This document shows, piece by piece, positions 33,987 through 43,242 of a stretch of 64,000 nt of DNA. The stretch covers positions 186,001 to 250,000 of the forward strand of contig CAJTLB010000001.1 in the NCBI GenBank assembly GCA_910577045.1. Reading direction: 5' to 3'. A model generated the notes under the pieces. It made no database searches and had not been told where the DNA came from. It saw only the letters and a program-made list of their open reading frames with translations. Position 1 is the stretch's first letter; each line of letters opens with the position of its first letter. Source of the stretch: an uncultured Lachnospiraceae bacterium. GTDB lineage: Bacteria; Bacillota; Clostridia; Lachnospirales; Lachnospiraceae. Both the position numbers and the translations under genes were made by a program.

Positions 33987-35408
33987 ATGGGAACAGGCAC
34001 AGATTTTTCGGATAAGCTGCAAATAAATAAAAAAGCATTAGATAAGCTGCTTGCCATTGATACGAATTTTGACGTATTGTATAAAGACTTAGTAATTGGA
34101 GAACGGGAGGCAGGTTTTTATTTTATTGATGGTTTTGTAAAAGATGAAGTAATGCAGAAATTAATGTCCTCATTAGAAGGGGTAACAAAGGAAAAAATGC
34201 CATCTACTGTAGAAGAATTTTCGAAACAGTGGATTTCTTATGTAGAAGTAGATATTGAGGCTAATAGGGAAAATTTAATACGTTCCTTATTATCTGGCGT
34301 AGTTTGCATGTTTATTGACGGTTATAATAAAGCACTTGCCATTGATTGTAGGACTTATCCAGCGAGAGGGGTAGATGAGCCAGATAAAGATAGGGTAATG
34401 CGTGGATCAAGGGATGGGTTTGTAGAGACAGTCGTATTTAATACAGCACTTATCCGGCGTAGGATTAGAAATCCACAGCTCCGTATGGAAATGCTAAGTG
34501 TAGGCAGAAGCTCAAAAACAGATGTGGTAATTAGTTATATGGATGATAGGGCAGATAAAGCATTTTTGGAAAATCTAAGGAAAAGAATACAAGAAATTGA
34601 TATTGATGCACTTAGCATGAACCAAGAAAGCTTGGCAGAGTGCCTGTATAAGCGGAGTTGGTTTAACCCTTTTCCAAAATATAAATATTCGGAACGCCCC
34701 GATACGGCAGCAGCTTCTATTTTAGAAGGTAATATTGTAATTTTAGTGGACAATTCCCCTTCTGCCATGATTTTACCGACCTCTGTGTTTGATATTATTG
34801 AAGAAGCAGACGATTATTATTTCCCTCCTGTGACAGGGACTTACCTGCGGCTTTCTAGGTTTTTAACTACACTATTAACATGGATTTTAACACCAACTTG
34901 GCTTTTATTTATGAGGAACCCAAACTGGATACCAGAGTGGCTAGAATTTATTGTACCGGCAGAAGAAGTACAAGTGCCATTAATTTTTCAGCTTTTAATC
35001 CTAGAATTTGCCATTGATGGGTTAAGGCTTGCTGCTATTAATACGCCAAATATGTTAAGTACGCCATTATCGGTAATTGCTGGTTTGGTGCTTGGGGATT
35101 ATGCCGTACAGTCTGGCTGGTTTAATGCAGAATCTATGCTTTATATGGCATTTGTAGTTTTAGCAAATTATTCCCAGCCAAGTTTTGAATTGGGGTTTGC
35201 CCTAAAATTTATGAGGCTTATTATGTTAGTTTTAACTTCTGTATTTTCGATTTATGGATATGTAGCCGGAGCAATTATTTCGATTTGTGCAGTTGTATTT
35301 AATAAGACCATATCAGGAAAAAGTTATTTGTATCCTGTGATTCCATTTAATAAAAAGGATTTTATCCGGCGGTTTATCCGAATTAGCCTTCCAAAAACAG
35401 AAGAGTAG
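33987..35408 (+). CDS. GerA/SpoVAF-family spore protein
   Basis: A 473-residue membrane protein of the GerA A-subunit family, closest in pattern to SpoVAF. It has a long N-terminal soluble region with VEVDIEANRENLIRSLLSG and IRNPQLRMEMLSVGRSSK, then PDTAAASILEGNIVILVDNS. Several membrane helices follow after about residue 290. Family members act in the spore inner membrane during germination. The start at 33987 has AAAGGATG upstream. The B and C subunit genes of a germinant receptor are absent, which favours SpoVAF over a full receptor. Confidence 0.85.
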   Translation: MGTGTDFSDKLQINKKALDKLLAIDTNFDVLYKDLVIGEREAGFYFIDGFVKDEVMQKLMSSLEGVTKEKMPSTVEEFSKQWISYVEVDIEANRENLIRSLLSGVVCMFIDGYNKALAIDCRTYPARGVDEPDKDRVMRGSRDGFVETVVFNTALIRRRIRNPQLRMEMLSVGRSSKTDVVISYMDDRADKAFLENLRKRIQEIDIDALSMNQESLAECLYKRSWFNPFPKYKYSERPDTAAASILEGNIVILVDNSPSAMILPTSVFDIIEEADDYYFPPVTGTYLRLSRFLTTLLTWILTPTWLLFMRNPNWIPEWLEFIVPAEEVQVPLIFQLLILEFAIDGLRLAAINTPNMLSTPLSVIAGLVLGDYAVQSGWFNAESMLYMAFVVLANYSQPSFELGFALKFMRLIMLVLTSVFSIYGYVAGAIISICAVVFNKTISGKSYLYPVIPFNKKDFIRRFIRISLPKTEE

Positions 35409-35437
35409 GTTGTTTTATTTTTTATTTTGTGCTATGA
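35409..35437 (+). promoter_or_regulatory. Sigma-A promoter for ruvAB
   Basis: TTGTTT at 35409-35414 and TATGAT at 35432-35437 with a 17-bp spacer. Confidence 0.65.
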
Positions 35438-35471
35438 TAACCGTATAAATGTTCGATTGAGAGGAAGGCTT

Positions 35472-36080
35472 ATGATAGCTTATATAAAAGGAGTATTAAC
35501 ACAAGTTTTTGAGGAGTCAATTGTAGTAGAGCAGGGAGGTATTGGGTATGATATCCAAATACCTGCCTCCTTGTTCCAATCCCTTCCAGCTTGCGGGAGT
35601 GAGGTTATGGTACATACGTATCTTTATGTAAAGATGGATATGGGGATTATAAGTTTATATGGTTTTTTATCTAGGGAGGATTTAAAGGTGTTCCGGCTGC
35701 TTTTAACAGTGAGTGGAATTGGCCCTAAAGGAGCACTTGGCATTTTATCTACTATTACACCAGATAACTTACGGTTTGCTATTTTATCAGATGATTCTAA
35801 AACCATTGCAAAATCCCCGGGAATTGGTGCGAAAACAGCCAAAAAATTAATTATTGAGTTAAAGGATAAGTTAAGCTTATCAGAAGCATTAGAAATTTCA
35901 AAAGAGCATGCGATACAGCAAGAAGCAGGAGGAATGGGAATCCGTACTGAGGCAGTGGAAGCATTGACAGCACTTGGCTATTCTGCAACAGAGGCACTCC
36001 GTGCAATAAAACAGGTAGAGATTACAGAAGGAATGACAGTAGAAGAACTGTTGAAGGCATCATTGCGCCATATTCAATAA
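35472..36080 (+). CDS. ruvA: Holliday junction branch migration protein RuvA
   Basis: A 202-residue RuvA, which binds Holliday junctions and loads RuvB. It begins MIAYIKGVLTQVFEESI, the usual N-terminal OB-fold start, followed by the helix-hairpin-helix tracts LLLTVSGIGPKGALGIL and SPGIGAKTAKKLIIELKD. The C-terminal RuvB-contacting domain holds EALTALGYSATEALRAI. The start at 35472 has AGAGGAAGG upstream. ruvB follows after 33 bases. Confidence 0.96.
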   Translation: MIAYIKGVLTQVFEESIVVEQGGIGYDIQIPASLFQSLPACGSEVMVHTYLYVKMDMGIISLYGFLSREDLKVFRLLLTVSGIGPKGALGILSTITPDNLRFAILSDDSKTIAKSPGIGAKTAKKLIIELKDKLSLSEALEISKEHAIQQEAGGMGIRTEAVEALTALGYSATEALRAIKQVEITEGMTVEELLKASLRHIQ

Positions 36081-36113
36081 TTTAGAAAATTAGATAGGAA
36101 TGGGATAGAAATT

Positions 36114-37115
36114 ATGGTGAAACGTGTGATTAGTACGGAGATAACAGAGGAAGATGTAAAAATAGAAAGTAACCTTCGCCCACAGCTTTTGGAAGATTAT
36201 ATTGGGCAAGCAAAGGCAAAGGCAAATTTAAAAATATATATAGAAGCAGCAAAAGCAAGGAAGGAGCCGCTTGACCATGTGTTATTTTATGGTCCGCCTG
36301 GTCTTGGGAAAACAACTCTTGCAGGAATTATTGCAAATGAAATGGGAGTAAATATTAAAATAACATCTGGCCCAGCAATTGAAAAGCCAGGGGAGATTGC
36401 TGCTGTACTCAATAATTTAAAAGAAGGGGATGTCCTTTTTGTAGATGAAATCCATAGGCTGAATAGGCAGGTAGAAGAAGTGTTATATCCCGCAATGGAA
36501 GATTTTGCGATTGACGTGATGATTGGGAAAGGCGCTTCTGCACGTTCTATCCGGCTGGATTTGCCTAAATTCACTTTAGTAGGCGCAACAACAAGGGCGG
36601 GGCTTTTAACGGCCCCTTTGCGGGACCGTTTTGGGGTGGTACACCGTTTAGAATTTTATACGCCACAGGAATTACAGACAATTATCTTGCGTTCAGCAAA
36701 GGTCTTAGGCGTGACAATTGAAGAAGAAGGGGCTATGGAGCTTGCCAGAAGGAGCAGGGGCACGCCAAGGCTGGCGAACCGCCTATTAAAGCGAGTAAGA
36801 GATTTTGCCCAAGTAAAATATAATGGGATTATAACAAAAGAAGTTGCAGTATTTGCATTGGATTTGTTGGAAGTGGATAAGCTGGGCTTAGATAATAGTG
36901 ATCGGCTGATTTTAACAACTATGATACAAAAATTCCAAGGCGGGCCCGTAGGGTTGGATACTTTAGCAGCAGCGATAGGGGAAGATGCAGGGACTTTAGA
37001 GGATGTATATGAACCATATTTAATTATGAATGGATTTTTAAAAAGGACGCCGCGTGGGCGCCAAGTAACAGATACGGCGTATAAACATTTAGGATTGGCT
37101 GGCAGAATTCTATAA
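36114..37115 (+). CDS. ruvB: Holliday junction ATP-dependent helicase RuvB
   Basis: A 333-residue AAA+ motor that drives branch migration with RuvA. Walker A is YGPPGLGKTTLAGII and Walker B is DVLFVDEIHRLNR. The tract LRDRFGVVHRLEFYT and the C-terminal winged helix (NGFLKRTPRGRQVTDTAY) are standard. It is normal in length and follows ruvA directly. No ruvC is present, as in most Firmicutes, which use RecU or another resolvase. Confidence 0.97.
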   Translation: MVKRVISTEITEEDVKIESNLRPQLLEDYIGQAKAKANLKIYIEAAKARKEPLDHVLFYGPPGLGKTTLAGIIANEMGVNIKITSGPAIEKPGEIAAVLNNLKEGDVLFVDEIHRLNRQVEEVLYPAMEDFAIDVMIGKGASARSIRLDLPKFTLVGATTRAGLLTAPLRDRFGVVHRLEFYTPQELQTIILRSAKVLGVTIEEEGAMELARRSRGTPRLANRLLKRVRDFAQVKYNGIITKEVAVFALDLLEVDKLGLDNSDRLILTTMIQKFQGGPVGLDTLAAAIGEDAGTLEDVYEPYLIMNGFLKRTPRGRQVTDTAYKHLGLAGRIL

Positions 37116-37120
37116 ATTGC

Positions 37121-37149
37121 TTGTGTTTTTGTTGTGGATTGGGTATAAT
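37121..37149 (+). promoter_or_regulatory. Sigma-A promoter for zapA
   Basis: TTGTGT at 37121-37126 and a perfect TATAAT at 37144-37149 with a 17-bp spacer. Confidence 0.7.
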
Positions 37150-37181
37150 AAGAAAAGAATATACCAAGGAGCAAAGGCGCT

Positions 37182-37610
37182 ATGGCATCAAAAAATACGG
37201 TACAAGTACTGATTGACGGAAAAATATATACATTAAGTGGTTATGAAAATGCAGATTATTTGAATAAGGTGGCTGCTTACATAAATAATAAATTGGCAGA
37301 ATTAAAAGCAGATGAAGGTTTCCGACATCAGAATAAAGAGTCGCAGGCTACCATGGTATACCTGAATATTGCAGATGATTATTTTAAAAGCAAGAAACAG
37401 GCGGATATTCTGGAAGCGGAACTGGAAAATAAAAATAAAGAATTATATAATCTAAAGCATGAGATAATTGGGCTTCAGATTAAAGAAGAAGCAGCGGGAA
37501 AAGAATTGGCTGATTTGCAGAGAAAGTATAGCGACCAGGAAAAACAGATTATTAAACTGGAAACGGAGCTATCTGCTGCCAGCCGGAGAAATTCCCAACA
37601 TATGGAATAA
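37182..37610 (+). CDS. zapA: Cell division protein ZapA
   Basis: A 142-residue ZapA, which bundles FtsZ filaments at the division site. The N-terminal domain (VQVLIDGKIYTLSGYENADYL) is followed by YINNKLAELK and a long C-terminal coiled coil rich in Glu, Lys and Leu (about residues 65-135). It is longer than E. coli ZapA because of an extended coiled coil, as is usual in Clostridia. It has its own promoter and a terminator directly after the stop. Confidence 0.87.
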   Translation: MASKNTVQVLIDGKIYTLSGYENADYLNKVAAYINNKLAELKADEGFRHQNKESQATMVYLNIADDYFKSKKQADILEAELENKNKELYNLKHEIIGLQIKEEAAGKELADLQRKYSDQEKQIIKLETELSAASRRNSQHME

Positions 37611-37619
37611 GATATTTCT

Positions 37620-37656
37620 GCCACTACAGAACAAAAATGTTCTTGTAGTGGCTTTT
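37620..37656 (+). terminator. Rho-independent terminator of zapA
   Basis: Stem GCCACTACAGAACA with TGTTCTTGTAGTGGC (one-base bulge) around AAAA, followed by TTTTC. Confidence 0.85.
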
Positions 37657-37672
37657 CAAATGGAGGGTTTAT

Positions 37673-39835
37673 ATGGCAGGGATACATCAGGCAGAACTTT
37701 TAGCACCAGCGGGTTCTTATGAAAGCATGACGGCCGCTATTTGTGCAGGCGCAGATGCAGTATATTTAGGGGGGCAGCTTTTTGGAGCCCGTGCTTATGC
37801 GCAGAATTTAGATACCGAGCAATTAAAAAGGGCAATTGACTATGTGCATTTACATAGGCGTTCATTGTATTTAACAGTAAATACTCTTTTAAAAGAAAAG
37901 GAATTGGAAGAAAAATTATACCATTATATAAAGCCATTATATGAACAAGGGCTGGATGCTGTAATTGTACAGGATATGGGGGTATTTGCCCTAATCCGGG
38001 AGTATTTCCCTGATCTTCCTATCCATGCTAGCACACAAATGACGGTTACAGGGGCATATGGGGCAAGGATGCTAAAAGAAATGGGTGCGAAGCGTGTGGT
38101 ATTAGCACGGGAAGTTAGTTTAAAAGAGATAGCAGGCATTAAGGATCAAGTGGAGATAGAGCTGGAAGGGTTTATCCATGGGGCTTTATGTTATTGTTAT
38201 TCAGGGCAGTGTTTATTTAGCAGCATTGCAGGGGGAAGAAGCGGGAACCGTGGACGTTGCGCACAACCTTGTAGGCTTCCTTATACTTGTGAAGGAAAAC
38301 AGCAATATTTTTTAAGCCCTAGGGATCTTTGTACCATTCAGATGCTTCCAGATTTAATAGAAGCAGGGATTTATTCTTTGAAAATTGAAGGAAGGATGAA
38401 GAAACCGGAATATACGGCAGGGGTCGTAAGCATATATCGGAAATATTTAGATAATTATCTATTAAATGGAAAGGGATACCGTTATCAGGTAAAAGAGGAG
38501 GATAAAAGGGCATTATTTGATATTTATAATCGGGGTAGTTTTACGGAAGGATATTATAATAAGTATAATGGAAAAGATATGATATTTTTAAAGGGCAGGG
38601 AAGGGGAAGAACCAAGAAAAACAGAAGAATTATTTAACCAAATACAAAAAGCCTATATAGAGACAGAGAAGAAAGAACTTATTTCTGGCGCAGTAATTAT
38701 AAAGAGTGGGCAGCCTGCCATTATTATAATAAAATCTGAAGAAAGGCAAATCCAACTGGAAGGCGCGCCAGTAATGGAAGCAGAAAAACATCCACTTGAT
38801 AAAGAAAAAATTAGAAAGCAAATAGAAAAATTGGGGAATACTCCTTTTGAATGGAAGGATTTAACGGTTGAGACAGATAACAAAAGTTTTCTTCCAGTAA
38901 CGGCATTAAATGAGCTGCGCCGTATGGCAATAGAAAAGCTGTCAGAGGAAATAGTATTGCCATATAAAAGAGTAACAAGGCCGATGAAAGGAAGAATAGA
39001 AACAGAAGAAAGCCCTATTTTTTCTTATAGGCTACATGTATATTTAGAAAAACAAGAGTATGTAGATACTTTTCTAGGGATGGAAGGGATAGATGCACTT
39101 TATTTGGATTCTTGTGTTTTTGATTTAAAGGAATTAAAACAGATTGTAGAGAAAAATAAAAAGAAAAAGGAGCTAATCTATGTTTTGCCCCATATTTTTA
39201 GAAAAAAGGAAGCAGAATGGCTGGATGCGATTTATGAAAAGCTTTATAGTTCTGGAATTGATGGGTTTCTTGTAAAAAATTATGAAGAACTTCAATATTT
39301 AAAAGAGAAAGGATGTAGCTTGCCAGTCCGGTGTGATTATACAATATATACTTATAATAACAGGGCAAAACAGTTTTTAAAGGAATATAACCAGGCAGAG
39401 TGGTTTACACTTCCAGTGGAGCTAAAAAAAGGAGAACTCCAAGGGTTGGCAAGAGGTTTTAGTGAGCTTTTGGCATATGGCAGGGTCCCTATGATGGTTT
39501 CTGCACAATGCTTGCAAAAAAATAGGAAGAATTGTACAAAAAAAGCAGGTACCCTTACTTTACTGGATCGGTATAGCAATGAATTTCCGGTAAAAAACCA
39601 GTGTAAGTTTTGTTATAATAAAATTTATAATTGTAAACCATTGTCATTATTAAGTAAAAAAGAGGAAGTCAAAGAAATAGCACCTTCTGCTATAAGGCTT
39701 GATTTTACTACAGAAACAGTAAAAGAGGCAAAGGAAATTACAAGATGCTTTGTTGATGCCTATAAAGAAGGTGTTATTTATGAAAAAGAACCGTGGGACT
39801 TTACAAGAGGACATTTTAATCGAGGAATAGAGTAG
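37673..39835 (+). CDS. U32-family protein with DUF3656 (RlhA-like RNA hydroxylation protein)
   Basis: A 720-residue U32 peptidase-family protein. It starts ELLAPAGSYESMTAAICAGA and has the U32 signature EGFIHGALCYCYSGQCLFSS with SGNRGRCAQPCRLPY, whose cysteines probably hold an iron-sulfur cluster. A DUF3656 segment follows in the C-terminal half. Proteins of this layout (E. coli RlhA) hydroxylate 23S rRNA; shorter relatives hydroxylate tRNA. Peptidase activity is doubtful. The site GGAGGG lies ahead of ATG 37673. It is followed closely by the FtsW/RodA gene. Confidence 0.88.
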   Translation: MAGIHQAELLAPAGSYESMTAAICAGADAVYLGGQLFGARAYAQNLDTEQLKRAIDYVHLHRRSLYLTVNTLLKEKELEEKLYHYIKPLYEQGLDAVIVQDMGVFALIREYFPDLPIHASTQMTVTGAYGARMLKEMGAKRVVLAREVSLKEIAGIKDQVEIELEGFIHGALCYCYSGQCLFSSIAGGRSGNRGRCAQPCRLPYTCEGKQQYFLSPRDLCTIQMLPDLIEAGIYSLKIEGRMKKPEYTAGVVSIYRKYLDNYLLNGKGYRYQVKEEDKRALFDIYNRGSFTEGYYNKYNGKDMIFLKGREGEEPRKTEELFNQIQKAYIETEKKELISGAVIIKSGQPAIIIIKSEERQIQLEGAPVMEAEKHPLDKEKIRKQIEKLGNTPFEWKDLTVETDNKSFLPVTALNELRRMAIEKLSEEIVLPYKRVTRPMKGRIETEESPIFSYRLHVYLEKQEYVDTFLGMEGIDALYLDSCVFDLKELKQIVEKNKKKKELIYVLPHIFRKKEAEWLDAIYEKLYSSGIDGFLVKNYEELQYLKEKGCSLPVRCDYTIYTYNNRAKQFLKEYNQAEWFTLPVELKKGELQGLARGFSELLAYGRVPMMVSAQCLQKNRKNCTKKAGTLTLLDRYSNEFPVKNQCKFCYNKIYNCKPLSLLSKKEEVKEIAPSAIRLDFTTETVKEAKEITRCFVDAYKEGVIYEKEPWDFTRGHFNRGIE

Positions 39836-39843
39836 GTGAAAAG

Positions 39844-41154
39844 TTGGTAAATATTGTAATTCGATGTGCCCATTATTTAATGATTATATTGATTTCTGGC
39901 TATACTTGGCAGTCATTTGCTTATTTTGGCAAAAAAACAGAGAAGCAAAAAAGAAATACAGCTTATCGGCAGAATATTTGCCTTTTAGGTGTCCATTTTT
40001 TAGGGTATTTAACAGGATATTTGGTAACAGGCAACGAAGGGCTGATTCTTTTGTATGGCGCGCAAGTCGTTTATTTTTTATGTGTGATTTTTTTGGTGCA
40101 GATTATCTATCCAGAGTCTAATAGGATGTTAATTAGCCATATGTGTATGTTATTAAATATTGGTTTTATTATATTGGTAAGGCTTTCTTTCCGAATGGCA
40201 TTAAAACAATTTGTGCTTGTTTGTATTGGTACAGCCCTTATTTCGGTAATTCCGTGGATTATGAAGCGATGCAAGGAACTCCGCAGGTTTGCTTGGCTAT
40301 ATGGCATGGTTGGGGTTTTCTTATTGTTACTTGTTTTTTTAACAGCAGATACCACATATGGGGCAAAGTTATTTTTAGGGATGGGCGTATTTACTTTTCA
40401 GCCATCTGAGTTCGTAAAGCTGGTTTATGTTTTTTTTATTGCTGCTATGTTTGAAAAATCTACTAGCCTTTGGCAGGTGGCAAAAGTGTCTGTTATGGCT
40501 GCTATCCATGTATTGTTGTTGGTAGTTTCAAAGGATTTAGGCGGGGCATTAATTTTTTCTTTAGTATATTTATTAATGTTATATGCTGCCTCAAGGAAAA
40601 ATATTTATTTATTTGGCGGCTTAATCTGTGCCAGCGCTGCCTCTTATATTGCGTGGCGCATGTTTGACCATGTGCAGGTTAGGGTAACTGCATGGTTAAA
40701 TCCATGGCAAGTAATTGATACAAAGGGGTATCAAATTACACAATCATTGTTTGCCATAGGCTCAGGGGGATTTTTGGGAGTAGGGCTTTATAAAGGATCA
40801 CCAGGGCAGATTCCAGTGGTGGAACAGGATTTTATTTTTTCAGCGATTGCAGAAGAGTTAGGCGGCATTTCGGCTATTTGTGTAATTTTAATATGTTTAG
40901 GCTGTTTACTTTTGTTTTTAAATATTTCCTTGCAAAGTGAAAGTATGTTTTATCGGTATTTGGCATATGGCCTTGCAGTTATGTATGGGATACAAGTGTT
41001 TTTAACAATAGGGGGCGCTATTAAGTTAATCCCATCTACTGGGGTAACATTGCCGCTGGTTAGTTCAGGAGGCAGTTCTGCAATTAGTACCTTGTGCATG
41101 TTTGCGGTAATACAAGGATTGTATATTTCAGATGAGGCAAAAAAAGGATGGTGA
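39844..41154 (+). CDS. FtsW/RodA/SpoVE-family peptidoglycan glycosyltransferase
   Basis: A 436-residue SEDS protein with about ten membrane helices. SEDS proteins polymerise glycan strands from lipid II together with a class B penicillin-binding protein. Family landmarks are FQPSEFVKLVYVFF, AWLNPWQVIDTKGYQITQS and GVTLPLVSSGGSSAIS. The start is TTG at 39844 with TAGGTGA upstream. Its end overlaps the start of the class B PBP gene, its likely partner. Whether it serves elongation, division or sporulation is not clear. Confidence 0.9.
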   Translation: MVNIVIRCAHYLMIILISGYTWQSFAYFGKKTEKQKRNTAYRQNICLLGVHFLGYLTGYLVTGNEGLILLYGAQVVYFLCVIFLVQIIYPESNRMLISHMCMLLNIGFIILVRLSFRMALKQFVLVCIGTALISVIPWIMKRCKELRRFAWLYGMVGVFLLLLVFLTADTTYGAKLFLGMGVFTFQPSEFVKLVYVFFIAAMFEKSTSLWQVAKVSVMAAIHVLLLVVSKDLGGALIFSLVYLLMLYAASRKNIYLFGGLICASAASYIAWRMFDHVQVRVTAWLNPWQVIDTKGYQITQSLFAIGSGGFLGVGLYKGSPGQIPVVEQDFIFSAIAEELGGISAICVILICLGCLLLFLNISLQSESMFYRYLAYGLAVMYGIQVFLTIGGAIKLIPSTGVTLPLVSSGGSSAISTLCMFAVIQGLYISDEAKKGW

Positions 41155-42605
41155 GTTCTTTGAGTAAAAAAGAAGGTCAAAAAAAGGATAAAAAACAAAA
41201 GGATAACAATAAAGAACTTTACCGGATTATGTATGTGTTTTGTGGGTTATTTTTATTGCTTTGTGGGTATTTGTCTTATTTTTTAGTGTTTAAAAGCAGG
41301 GAGGCAATTAATAATCCGTATAATCTCCGCCAAGAAAGCATGGAGAAGAAAATTGTGCGTGGGAAAATCTTAGCAGCTGGCGGGGAAGTACTAGCAGAAA
41401 CTGTGCTGGAGGAAGGGAAAGAAAAACGTGTTTATCCTTACCAAGATTTATTTTCCCATGTGGTAGGTTATTCCATATATGGTAGGAGTGGGATAGAACA
41501 GAAATATAATTTTGAGCTTTTAACATCAGATATTCCCTTTTATGAAAAATTATATGGGGAATTTATGGGCAAAAAAGATCCAGGCGATCAACTTGTAACT
41601 ACGCTCTCTTTGCCGCTGCAACAGGCAGCCTATAATGCGATGGGTGAAATGCGTGGCGCAGTAGTAGTATTAGAGCCATCTACAGGCAAAGTACTTGCTA
41701 TGGTATCAAAACCAGGTTTTGACCCAAATAAAATTTTGGAACAATGGGATCAATGGAACAGTGAAGAGAATACAGAAAGTGTATTGTTAAACCGTGCTAC
41801 ACAGGGATTATACCCGCCAGGCTCTACTTTTAAAATTTTAACAGCATTAGAATATATAAGGGAAAATCCATCTGCAATGGAAGATTTTACTTATCAGTGT
41901 AATGGTATATTTTCTTACCATAATGCAGAAATTAATTGTTATCATGGTAAGTCACATGGGACACTTGATTTTACCAGTGCTTTTGCAAAATCTTGTAATG
42001 GGGCGTTTGCAAAAATGGGAATAGGGCTGTCTATTCCAGGCTGGAACCGTCTGTGCCAAGCCTTTCTTTTCCAGCCACAACTTTCTTTTCCGCTTGCTTG
42101 TGAACCAAGCCAATTTGTACTTGCAGAAAATGCGCCAGATTGGGAGATTATGCAAACAGCTATAGGGCAAGGGAAAACAGAAGTGACCCCACTCCACAAT
42201 GCACTTATTGCTGCTGCTGTGGCAAATGGAGGCGTATTGATGAAGCCCTATATTATATCAGAAATTCAGACGGCTTATGGGGCGACTATAAAACAATTTT
42301 TTCCATCTGTGTATGACAAAGTAATGTCAACAGAAGAAGCAGAAATATTAAGCAAGCTAATGGCAGCATGTGTGGTAGATGGGACAGGGTATGCTGCTTA
42401 TACAGATAAATATACAGTAGCTGGGAAGACAGGGACAGCAGAATGGGAAAAACAAAAAGAACCTCTTTCTTGGTTTGTGGGGTTTGCCCCTGTAGAAAAC
42501 CCACAGATAGTGGTTAGTGTAATACTAGAAGAAGCAGGGGCAGGGAGTGAGTATGCTGTACCCGTGGCAAAGAAAATATGGGATGCCTATTTTATGCGTG
42601 ATTGA
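41148..42605 (+). CDS. Class B penicillin-binding protein (transpeptidase)
   Basis: A 485-residue PBP with one N-terminal membrane helix (about residues 26-47), a short dimerisation region and a transpeptidase domain. The three active-site motifs are present: STFK in YPPGSTFKILTAL, SCN in FAKSCNGAFAK and KTGT in TVAGKTGTAEW. It is shorter than PBP2/PBP3 and resembles the PbpA type that works beside a RodA-like protein. The start may be ATG 41148 or TTG 41160, both overlapping or next to the SEDS gene end. The pair is surely coexpressed. Confidence 0.9.
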   Translation: MVSSLSKKEGQKKDKKQKDNNKELYRIMYVFCGLFLLLCGYLSYFLVFKSREAINNPYNLRQESMEKKIVRGKILAAGGEVLAETVLEEGKEKRVYPYQDLFSHVVGYSIYGRSGIEQKYNFELLTSDIPFYEKLYGEFMGKKDPGDQLVTTLSLPLQQAAYNAMGEMRGAVVVLEPSTGKVLAMVSKPGFDPNKILEQWDQWNSEENTESVLLNRATQGLYPPGSTFKILTALEYIRENPSAMEDFTYQCNGIFSYHNAEINCYHGKSHGTLDFTSAFAKSCNGAFAKMGIGLSIPGWNRLCQAFLFQPQLSFPLACEPSQFVLAENAPDWEIMQTAIGQGKTEVTPLHNALIAAAVANGGVLMKPYIISEIQTAYGATIKQFFPSVYDKVMSTEEAEILSKLMAACVVDGTGYAAYTDKYTVAGKTGTAEWEKQKEPLSWFVGFAPVENPQIVVSVILEEAGAGSEYAVPVAKKIWDAYFMRD

Positions 42606-42635
42606 GTAAAGAAGATAAAAAAGATGTTTCTGTTA

Positions 42636-42664
42636 TTGCATATATGCCAGAAAAGAGGTATACT
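42636..42664 (+). promoter_or_regulatory. Sigma-A promoter for the NUDIX gene
   Basis: TTGCAT at 42636-42641 and TATACT at 42659-42664 with a 17-bp spacer. Confidence 0.65.
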
Positions 42665-42715
42665 GTCTTTTAGTTGGATATGCACAACACACCATGCAGG
42701 ACAGGAGGAATTGCA

Positions 42716-43168
42716 GTGATTGAGGCAACGAGCTGTGGCGGTGTGGTAGTATTTCGTGGCAAAATCCTTGTGCTTTATAAAAATTATAAGAATAAGTATG
42801 AAGGCTGGGTTTTGCCGAAGGGAACTGTAGAGGCTGGAGAAGAATATAAAGAAACGGCATCAAGGGAGGTATTAGAAGAAACAGGCGTAAAGGCCAGTAT
42901 TATTAAATATATAGGAAAAAGTCAATATACCTTTTCAACGCCGCAGGATATTGTAGAAAAAGATGTCCATTGGTATTTAATGATGGCAGACAGTTATTAC
43001 AGTAAACCACAACGCGAAGAATATTTTGTTGATTCTGGGTATTATAAATTCCATGAAGCATATCATCTTTTGAAGTTTTCAAATGAGAAGCAGATTTTGG
43101 AAAAGGCATATAATGAATATCTGGAATTAAAGAAAAATAATTTATGGGGAAGCAAAAAATATTATTAG
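42716..43168 (+). CDS. NUDIX hydrolase
   Basis: A 150-residue NUDIX hydrolase that cleaves nucleoside diphosphates linked to another group. The NUDIX box is complete: GTVEAGEEYKETASREVLEE followed by TGV. The best start is GTG 42716, seven bases after AGGAGG; an upstream in-frame TTG at 42674 lies at the probable transcription start and has no ribosome site. The substrate is not known. A short hairpin terminator follows. Confidence 0.86.
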   Translation: MIEATSCGGVVVFRGKILVLYKNYKNKYEGWVLPKGTVEAGEEYKETASREVLEETGVKASIIKYIGKSQYTFSTPQDIVEKDVHWYLMMADSYYSKPQREEYFVDSGYYKFHEAYHLLKFSNEKQILEKAYNEYLELKKNNLWGSKKYY

Positions 43169-43174
43169 AAAAGG

Positions 43175-43199
43175 GTGTGCAATAAGCACATTCTTTTTT
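43175..43199 (+). terminator. Short hairpin terminator
   Basis: TGTGC (43176-43180) with GCACA (43186-43190), followed by a CTTTTTT run. Confidence 0.6.
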
Positions 43200-43242
43200 C
43201 GTAGCAGTAAAATGGCAGGAGTTTGCCTAGAAAGGATAAAAT

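Noticed and set aside
36656..37174. A 172-residue minus-strand frame
   Set aside because: It is antisense to ruvB and has no family features.
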